NCBI GenBank assembly: GCA_020687485.1
Contig: JAJEQR010000004.1
Location: 51,576-115,575, forward strand
Length of the DNA: 64,000 nt
Origin: Hominifimenecus microfluidus
GTDB lineage: Bacteria > Bacillota > Clostridia > Lachnospirales > Lachnospiraceae
Direction: 5' to 3'
Within the stretch, counting starts at the first letter, position 1. Each line of letters begins with the position of its first letter. The notes beneath the pieces are model-generated. The model was not told the DNA's origin. It saw only the letters and a program-made list of their open reading frames with translations, and did not search any database. Position numbers and translations under genes: made by a program. Of the stretch, positions 58,392 to 64,000 are shown in pieces.

Positions 58392-60620
58392 ATGTCAGAA
58401 GAGAAAAGAAAGATTGAAATAGAGAATCTGGATGACAATGCAGATTCTGTGCAGAAAGAGGAACAAAATACCGCAAGAGACGCGATCGTGATCGAAAACC
58501 TGGATGAAACCGGGGAGATTCCGGTTGGCGTGATCACGGAAGCGCTGGAGAACCGTGCAACACAGGATCAGGAGGATGTCAGAGAAGAGCTTCGCAGAGA
58601 GGCGGTTCAGGTTCCTACGGCAGAAGAAAAAGAACATGAGAAAGAAGAGATCCTGCCTAAGATTCAGTTCTCGGATCTGGATGAGGAGGAACAGTCCTCC
58701 GAACCGCAGTCTGATGAGGAGGATTCTGACTTTGAAACTGTTCCGATCACTGCAAGGGCAAAGACCGCTCCGCGTGCAGAGCAGGCGGCAGCTGCTGCAT
58801 CCGCAGAGCATCGTCCGGGAAGACGTCCGGCAGAGGTTCGCCATGCAGAAGGGCGCAGATCGGAGAATGATCCGAGAAGAGCGCAGCGTGAGACCGACGA
58901 TGAATGCCGAAGAAAGCCGGAAGGCAGTCAGAACAACCCGAAGGGCAGCAACGCTCCCCGCCGGAAGAAAAAGAAGGGCAAGGGGAAGATCGTAGCCGCT
59001 GTGGCAGCGATTCTGATTGTCGCGGCAGCCGGCGGATACGGTGTCTATGCTGTATCGCAGAATAATAAAATGAAGGCTCATTACGAGGATCATTTCCTGC
59101 CGGGAACCTTTATCAACTCCATCGACTGCTCAGAGAAGACGGTTGCGGAGGTGGAAGAGCTTTTCGCCCAGGAAGCAAAAGACTATACCCTTACGATCAC
59201 AGATGTTCTGTCCCAGACGGATGTGATTACAGCGTCCGATATCAATTTGGAGGCGGATTACGATGTTAGCTTCCAGTCACTCATGGATGGACAGGATGTA
59301 TCCAACTGGCGCAAGGCGGAGCAGAATCCTGTGAATTATGAAGCAGGAAGCGCATGGTCCTTCGATGAAGTACTGTTGAGCAAACGTATCGAAGCCAGTC
59401 CACTGTTCCAGAATATGACCACATCGAAGGATGCGGAGATTCTTTACAACGAAACAACGCGCATGTACGAGCTTCAGCCGGAAGTGATCGGAACAAAAAT
59501 CGATCTGAAGCAGGTGGAGCAGCTGGCGATCGAAGCGGTAAAGAACGTGCAGCACGATCTGGTGCTGGCGGATAGCGGTCTTTACAGCGATGTTATGAAG
59601 GCGGATGATGCAATGGCGGCGACAGTAAATGCCTTGAATGCCCATTGCAAGGGAACCGTTGATTTCCTGTTCGATCCGGAACCGAAGGAATCTATGCCGA
59701 CGAGCGTGGTAAAGGAAGCATTAGTTCTGGATGCTTCGAATAATGTGACGATAAACACGGAGCCGATTTCTGCATGGATCGATGAGCTCGCAGCAAAATA
59801 CAATACATACGGAACGGCGAGAGAGTTCGAGAGTACCAGCAGCGGAACGGTGACTCTGGCCGATGACGGTACCTACGGCTGGAAGATGAATAAGGAAGAA
59901 ACTCTGAAAGTTGCTGTAGCAGCGCTGGAGACCGGCGTGCCCTATGAAGGGGGCTGTATCTGGGATCAGAAGGCAGCCAGCCACAAGATCGGCGCGGACT
60001 GGGGCAATGAATATGTGGAAATTGATCTGAATGTACAGGAAGTGTATTTCTACCGCGACGGCAGCTGCCTGTGGAGCAGCAACTGCGTATCCGGTAATCC
60101 GGCGAAGAACAACCGCACAATTACCGGTGTATACAGCATTCAGAGCAAGGAGCGCAACCGCACACTGCGCGGCCCTCAGGCGGATAACGGTACGTATGCG
60201 TATACTTCGTTTGTATCCTACTGGATGCCTTTCTGCGGCGGCTACGGTCTGCATGACGCCAGCTGGAGAAGCAGTTTCGGTGGAAGCATCTACAAGAGAA
60301 GCGGTTCTCACGGCTGTGTGAATCTCCCCACCTGGGAAGCGCCGGAGCTTTATGATCTGATCTCGGTCGGCACGCCAGTTATCGTGTTCGGTGGTATTGC
60401 GAATAATGGATCCATGCTGGAGGAGGAGACGACGGCGGCTCCGACCACAACGGCAGAGACCACGACAGCGGAAACTACGACGCAGGCACCTGAGACCAGT
60501 GAGACGATCCAGACTCCCGCACCGCCCGAGACGGAACCGGAGACCGAAGCCCCTGAGACGGAACCGGAAACCCAGGCACCGGAGGATTCCGGTGAGGATA
60601 CCGGTTCAGAGGAAGAGTAG
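58392..60620 (+). CDS. L,D-transpeptidase (YkuD) membrane protein
   Basis: This 742-residue bitopic protein has about 195 cytoplasmic residues rich in Glu, Asp and Arg and a membrane span (IVAAVAAILIVAAAGGYGVYAV, about 198-219). Extracellular YoaR/PG-binding-4-like repeats (about 235-490) follow, and then a YkuD domain (about 535-665) with a GLHDAS His block and the catalytic motif SHGCVNLP (Cys near 640). A 75-residue Thr/Pro/Glu tail ends it. L,D-transpeptidases make 3-3 cross-links or attach proteins to peptidoglycan. The acidic cytoplasmic part is unusual and could bind a partner. GGGAGAAG precedes the ATG, and a strong terminator follows. Confidence 0.93.
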   Translation: MSEEKRKIEIENLDDNADSVQKEEQNTARDAIVIENLDETGEIPVGVITEALENRATQDQEDVREELRREAVQVPTAEEKEHEKEEILPKIQFSDLDEEEQSSEPQSDEEDSDFETVPITARAKTAPRAEQAAAAASAEHRPGRRPAEVRHAEGRRSENDPRRAQRETDDECRRKPEGSQNNPKGSNAPRRKKKKGKGKIVAAVAAILIVAAAGGYGVYAVSQNNKMKAHYEDHFLPGTFINSIDCSEKTVAEVEELFAQEAKDYTLTITDVLSQTDVITASDINLEADYDVSFQSLMDGQDVSNWRKAEQNPVNYEAGSAWSFDEVLLSKRIEASPLFQNMTTSKDAEILYNETTRMYELQPEVIGTKIDLKQVEQLAIEAVKNVQHDLVLADSGLYSDVMKADDAMAATVNALNAHCKGTVDFLFDPEPKESMPTSVVKEALVLDASNNVTINTEPISAWIDELAAKYNTYGTAREFESTSSGTVTLADDGTYGWKMNKEETLKVAVAALETGVPYEGGCIWDQKAASHKIGADWGNEYVEIDLNVQEVYFYRDGSCLWSSNCVSGNPAKNNRTITGVYSIQSKERNRTLRGPQADNGTYAYTSFVSYWMPFCGGYGLHDASWRSSFGGSIYKRSGSHGCVNLPTWEAPELYDLISVGTPVIVFGGIANNGSMLEEETTAAPTTTAETTTAETTTQAPETSETIQTPAPPETEPETEAPETEPETQAPEDSGEDTGSEEE

Positions 60621-60664
60621 AAGTCCAAAGGTTAAGAAAATCGATAAGAACGATAAAAACAGAG

Positions 60665-60712
60665 AAAAATCCCCTGCCAGATCGGTAAAAATGGATCTGA
60701 CAGGGGATTTTG
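60665..60712 (+). terminator. Terminator after the L,D-transpeptidase
   Basis: AAAATCCCCTGCCAGATC and GATCTGACAGGGGATTTT pair with one mismatch. A-rich and T-rich flanks on either side allow action on both strands. Confidence 0.9.
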
Positions 60713-60797
60713 GTAATACTGGCAATTATCGATAATTTATTGTAATGAGTGAACCTCACACAACTAGAATGCGGTGCACAGTTTTCAATGATTGCGG

Positions 60798-61877
60798 CTA
60801 TTCAATAATAGAAAGTTCCTTCGGGTAGGAGTTCAGAATCTCGCAGCCGTCTTCTGTGATCATAACAAGATCTTCAATGCGGACGCCGACCTCGCCTTCG
60901 ATATAGATACCGGGCTCGATGGAGAAGACATTTCCAACCTGAGCGACATTGTGGTTCGCCAGGGAAACATCGCCGTACTCATGATCCTCCAGACCGATGA
61001 AGTGGCCCAGGCGATGTGTGAAGTTCGGACCGTATCCGGCATCTTCGATAACCTTGCGGGCAGCCGCATCCACATCGCAGAGTGGTACGCCGGGCTTCAG
61101 CATGGATTCCGCAGTCTCCACTGCCTTTCGCACGATCTCGTAGATCTCTTTGTGTTTCGGATCGCGGACCTTGCGGAAGAAGAAGGTACGGGTCATATCT
61201 GAGCAGTAGCCTTCGCGCTTGCAGCCAACATCGATCAGAACGCAGTCGCCGTCCTTCAGAACGGTATCGTCCGGTTCATGATGTCCGTTCGCGGCATTTG
61301 GGCCAAATCCAACCAGCGGCGGGAAGGAATAGGCCTCTGCGCCCAGTTCCTGATAGATCTCCAGCATATGAGCGGCGACATCCTTCTCCGTGACACCTTC
61401 ATGAACCATCTCGCGGAAACGAGCCATTGCGGCGTCGTTTACCCGGGAGCTGGCTCTCATCTTTTCTTTCTCTTCCTCGTCCTTGCAGGCGCGAACCTCG
61501 TCCACGCATACAGAGCTGAGCACATAGGAAGATGCGGAAGCGCGCTCCATTAGAGGCAACAGGAAGCGGGCAGGGAAGATCTTGTCGATGCCGAGCGCTT
61601 CGCCGGGGGTAAGAGCCTCCGCAAGAAGCGCGATGGAATCATCCGTATCCGAGAAGCGAACCTTCTCCACACCGAGATCCTCCGGTACTGTGAAGAGGTT
61701 ATTGATAAAGATACGGTTATTACCAGACTGACTGATATAGAGGGCGAGAAGTCTTTCGCCGGGATCAATCAGACGGCCTGTCAGATAGTAAATGGCCATA
61801 GGATCAGAGATGATCATCTGGGAGAGATCCTTTTCCTTTAATTTCTGCAGGATACGCTGCAAACGTTCTGTGTTCAT
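60798..61877 (-). CDS. M24 family Xaa-Pro aminopeptidase
   Basis: This 359-residue protein has a creatinase-like N-terminal domain (about 1-125) and a pita-bread catalytic domain. The two-metal site is visible: Asp residues in LIDVGCKREGYCSDMTRTFFF, the His in THRLGHFIGLEDHEYG, and Glu residues in FSIEPGIYIEGEVGVRIEDLVMI. It removes N-terminal residues before proline. AAGGAGG lies upstream of the ATG at 61877; the frame extends 29 codons upstream without support. The enzyme is a common house-keeping peptidase. It is convergent with the L,D-transpeptidase and divergent from hcp. Confidence 0.94.
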   Translation of the reverse strand: MNTERLQRILQKLKEKDLSQMIISDPMAIYYLTGRLIDPGERLLALYISQSGNNRIFINNLFTVPEDLGVEKVRFSDTDDSIALLAEALTPGEALGIDKIFPARFLLPLMERASASSYVLSSVCVDEVRACKDEEEKEKMRASSRVNDAAMARFREMVHEGVTEKDVAAHMLEIYQELGAEAYSFPPLVGFGPNAANGHHEPDDTVLKDGDCVLIDVGCKREGYCSDMTRTFFFRKVRDPKHKEIYEIVRKAVETAESMLKPGVPLCDVDAAARKVIEDAGYGPNFTHRLGHFIGLEDHEYGDVSLANHNVAQVGNVFSIEPGIYIEGEVGVRIEDLVMITEDGCEILNSYPKELSIIE

Positions 61878-62053
61878 GAGAAATCCTCCTTCTTCCGAGC
61901 AGTCATAACCACAAGGAATTGTACAGTTATGAGGATGCGGTGGGTATATCATGATACTCCGCATCTGACATACACCTTCATTGTAGGCTATCGGAAAAAA
62001 ATGTCAAGAAGAACTTCAATCGAGAAAAAAATCGCTCCGTAATGTGTACAATT

Positions 62054-62069
62054 CGTTGCAATTACAACG
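62054..62069. promoter_or_regulatory. Palindromic activator site centred at -41.5 of hcp
   Basis: CGTTG (62054-62058) and CAACG (62065-62069) are exact reverse complements 6 bases apart. The centre lies 41.5 bases upstream of the start expected from the TATAAT at 62091, exactly the class II position of CRP/FNR-type activators. The rest of 61878-62187 shows no gene. Confidence 0.5.
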
Positions 62070-62087
62070 CAGAAGAAAAAAGCAATT

Positions 62088-62096
62088 TGCTATAAT
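62088..62096 (+). promoter_or_regulatory. Extended -10 promoter of hcp
   Basis: TGC followed by TATAAT gives an extended -10 box. The -35 region (CGCAGA) is poor, which suggests dependence on an activator. Confidence 0.6.
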
Positions 62097-62187
62097 CAAA
62101 GCACAAAGGACAGAAACTATAGTGCATCTGGCATACGGCAAGGTGACTTTGCTCAAATGTTTCTTTACAATACAGGAGGAATGAAAT

Positions 62188-63777
62188 ATGTTTTGTTATC
62201 AATGTGAACAGACTGCAGGTGGTAAGGGTTGTTCCGGCAGAATGGGAGTCTGCGGGAAGACTTCGGATACGGCAGAGCTTCAGGATCAGCTGACAGGCGC
62301 GCTGATCGGTCTGGCGAAGGCTGTGGAGGGCAATGAATATAAAGCAAATGATGCGACGGCAGCGCTGGTTGTGGAAGGTCTTTTCGCAACGCTGACGAAT
62401 GTGAATTTTGACAATGCGGATATCCGGAAGCTGATTGACCGGGCGGAGAAGGAGAAGCAGAGATTGATCCCCGGCTGCTTCTCCTGTGAGGCTTCCTGCG
62501 GCAAGAATGATGATTATGATATGGCAAATCTCTGGAACGCGCCGGAGGATGTCCGTTCACTGCGTTCCCTGATCCTGTTCGGTATCCGCGGCATGGCGGC
62601 GTATGCTTATCATGCGGTAGTGCTGGGGTACAGGGACGCTGCCATTCACAATTTCCTTTATAAGGCTCTCTATGCAGTCGGCATGGACGACTGGGGGATG
62701 GAGGAGCTTCTTCCGATCGTTCTGGAAGTTGGTGAAGTGAACCTTACGTGCATGGCTCTGCTGGATCGTGCCAATACAGAGACTTTCGGACATCCGCAGC
62801 CGACGGAAGTAACTCTCACGGTAGAAAAGAGGCCGTTTATCGTCATCAGCGGTCATGATCTGTATGATCTGAAACTGCTGCTGGAACAGACAGAGGGCAA
62901 AGGAATTAATGTCTATACCCATGGAGAGATGCTTCCGGCGCATGCTTACCCGGAGCTGAAGAAGTATTCGCATCTGAAGGGGAATTTCGGAACCGCATGG
63001 CAGAATCAGCAGAAGGAATTCTCGAAACTTCCGGCCCCGGTTCTCTTTACGACGAATTGTCTGATGCCTCCGAAAGAGGATTACGCGGATCGGGTTTTCA
63101 CGACGGAAATGGTGGGGTATCCCGGCATGCGTCATATCGGTGAAGAGAAGGACTTTTCGCCGGTGATTGAGAATGCACTGAAATTGGGTGGCTATGCGTC
63201 GGATCAGGAATTTACCGGAATTAACGGCGGTCATCAGGTGATGACCGGATTCGCAGCCAATACAGTGCTTTCTGTGGCTGATATGGTTGTTGATGCGGTG
63301 AAAAAAGGCGATATCCGCCATTTCTTTCTGGTGGGCGGCTGTGATGGAAGTCGTCCCGGACGGAATTACTATACAGAGTTTGTGAAGCAGACGCCGCCGG
63401 ATACGGTTGTGCTTACTCTGGCTTGCGGGAAGTATCGCTTTAATGATCTGGATCTTGGGACGATTGGCGGACTACCGCGCCTGATGGATGTTGGCCAGTG
63501 TAATGATGCTTATTCGGCGATCCGGATTGCGCTGGCTCTGGCGGATGCTTTCGGGTGTGATGTGAATGAGTTGCCCCTTTCCATGGTTCTTAGCTGGTAT
63601 GAGCAGAAAGCAGTCTGCATTCTGCTGACTCTTCTTCATCTGGGTATTAAGAACATTCGGCTAGGCCCGGTGCTTCCGGCTTTCCTCTCGCAGAATGTGC
63701 TGAATTATCTGGTGGAGCAGTTCGGAATTGCGCCGATCTCCACACCGGAAGAGGATCTGAAGGATATCCTGGGATAG
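62188..63777 (+). CDS. hcp: Hydroxylamine reductase / hybrid cluster protein
   Basis: This 529-residue protein begins with the [4Fe-4S] motif C3-x2-C6-x8-C15-x6-C22 (MFCYQCEQTAGGKGCSGRMG). Hybrid-cluster ligand regions are present: SGHDLYD (His), THGEMLPAHAYPEL (Glu), FTTNCLMPP, LACGKYRFND, DVGQCNDAY and SWYEQKAVC (Glu and Lys). Hcp reduces nitric oxide or hydroxylamine and protects anaerobes from nitrosative stress. AGGAGG precedes the ATG. No hcr reductase gene follows, so electrons must come from elsewhere. A palindrome at the class II activator position suggests an HcpR-like control. Confidence 0.95.
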   Translation: MFCYQCEQTAGGKGCSGRMGVCGKTSDTAELQDQLTGALIGLAKAVEGNEYKANDATAALVVEGLFATLTNVNFDNADIRKLIDRAEKEKQRLIPGCFSCEASCGKNDDYDMANLWNAPEDVRSLRSLILFGIRGMAAYAYHAVVLGYRDAAIHNFLYKALYAVGMDDWGMEELLPIVLEVGEVNLTCMALLDRANTETFGHPQPTEVTLTVEKRPFIVISGHDLYDLKLLLEQTEGKGINVYTHGEMLPAHAYPELKKYSHLKGNFGTAWQNQQKEFSKLPAPVLFTTNCLMPPKEDYADRVFTTEMVGYPGMRHIGEEKDFSPVIENALKLGGYASDQEFTGINGGHQVMTGFAANTVLSVADMVVDAVKKGDIRHFFLVGGCDGSRPGRNYYTEFVKQTPPDTVVLTLACGKYRFNDLDLGTIGGLPRLMDVGQCNDAYSAIRIALALADAFGCDVNELPLSMVLSWYEQKAVCILLTLLHLGIKNIRLGPVLPAFLSQNVLNYLVEQFGIAPISTPEEDLKDILG

Positions 63778-63780
63778 GGG

Positions 63781-64000
63781 GAGTTCTCAACTTTCCTCAA
63801 ACTTTACCGTGGGGCTCCGCACAAACCAGGGGAACTGTCTCCTTGGGAAGTTTACTGCAAGTTCTACTTGGGGGCTCCGCGCAAACTCCGGGACAAGCCG
63901 AGCCCATCTCCACACGGCCACTGGTGCTGCGTTTCCGGCTCCGGGCCGCGCGCCTATTAATCGCCAGTCGCCCCAACGCGCCTCTTCGAGGCTTGAACGT
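63781..64000. other. Gene-free 3' end with a 60-bp-spaced direct repeat
   Basis: GGGGCTCCGC occurs at 63811 and again at 63871, with partial matches around both (CAAACTTTACC/CAAGTTCTACT before, ACAAAC/GCAAAC after). This suggests two degenerate 60-bp units. The remainder is GC-rich, and GCCTC-TTC-GAGGC near the end can form a short hairpin. No gene or RNA was recognised. Confidence 0.4.

Noticed and set aside
1..64000. tRNA and rRNA genes, CRISPR arrays, insertion sequences and prophage genes.
   Set aside because: None was recognised by eye in any intergenic region; short tRNAs cannot be fully excluded without a dedicated scan.

Overview
The window looks like a chromosome segment of an anaerobic Gram-positive gut-type bacterium of the Lachnospiraceae/Clostridia. 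The evidence is a GC content near 50% with strong AGGAGG-type ribosome binding sites, many sigma-A promoters with 17-bp spacers, Gram-positive lipoproteins with Thr/Ala-rich linkers, T-box and riboswitch leaders, reverse rubrerythrin, hydroxylamine reductase, corrinoid methyl-transfer proteins and small Lachnospiraceae-type families such as DUF6472. The species call is inference; no rRNA or tRNA gene was seen. No phage, IS element or CRISPR array was recognised.

Layout, left to right. 1-5.5 kb: end of a TraX-like membrane gene overlapping larB, then a convergent FtsX-type ABC transporter with a very long coiled coil. 5.7-10.5 kb: a Cof phosphatase and a stress block (PerR-like regulator, reverse rubrerythrin, cold-shock protein, HtpG). 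The perR and rubrerythrin genes carry look-alike perfect palindromes over their -10 boxes. 10.5-18.2 kb: an intergenic palindromic repeat family, a large esterase-like lipoprotein, a LytTR/GHKL two-component pair, a Na/phosphate transporter, and mntP behind a probable yybP-ykoY manganese riboswitch. 18.2-19 kb: a gene-free stretch with a strong promoter and a candidate structured RNA. 19-26.4 kb: an AEC transporter, then a YesM/YesN-like two-component system divergent from a tripartite tricarboxylate transporter (tctCBA-like).

26.4-29.2 kb: methyltransferase, hslO and a pyruvate-kinase-C-terminal-like protein. 29.2-39.7 kb is the most unusual accessory stretch: an AraC regulator with a palindromic operator, a decayed lipoprotein, an alpha/beta hydrolase, a Cys-rich DUF1292 protein, a LysR regulator fused in one reading frame to a second alpha/beta hydrolase, a UroD-like methyltransferase divergent from a PucR-type regulator, an aminotransferase and an Rpn nuclease. 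40-43.6 kb: a TPP-riboswitch thiSFGH operon. 43.6-47.7 kb: split chromate transporter, MscS channel and typA/bipA.

47.8-54.1 kb is a corrinoid one-carbon module: a DHPS-like methyltransferase, two corrinoid proteins, a RACo-like reductive activator, a DUF2284 protein and a second PucR-type regulator. It has no local substrate methyltransferase, so the UroD-like protein at 34.4-35.5 kb is the only candidate in the window. 54.2-58.2 kb: small export protein, then a tryptophan T-box (UGG specifier) controlling an ABC importer of the TrpXYZ type. 58.4-63.8 kb: an L,D-transpeptidase, an M24 peptidase and hcp, which has a palindrome centred at -41.5 typical of CRP/FNR-type activation. The last 220 bases are gene-free and hold a 60-bp-spaced direct repeat.
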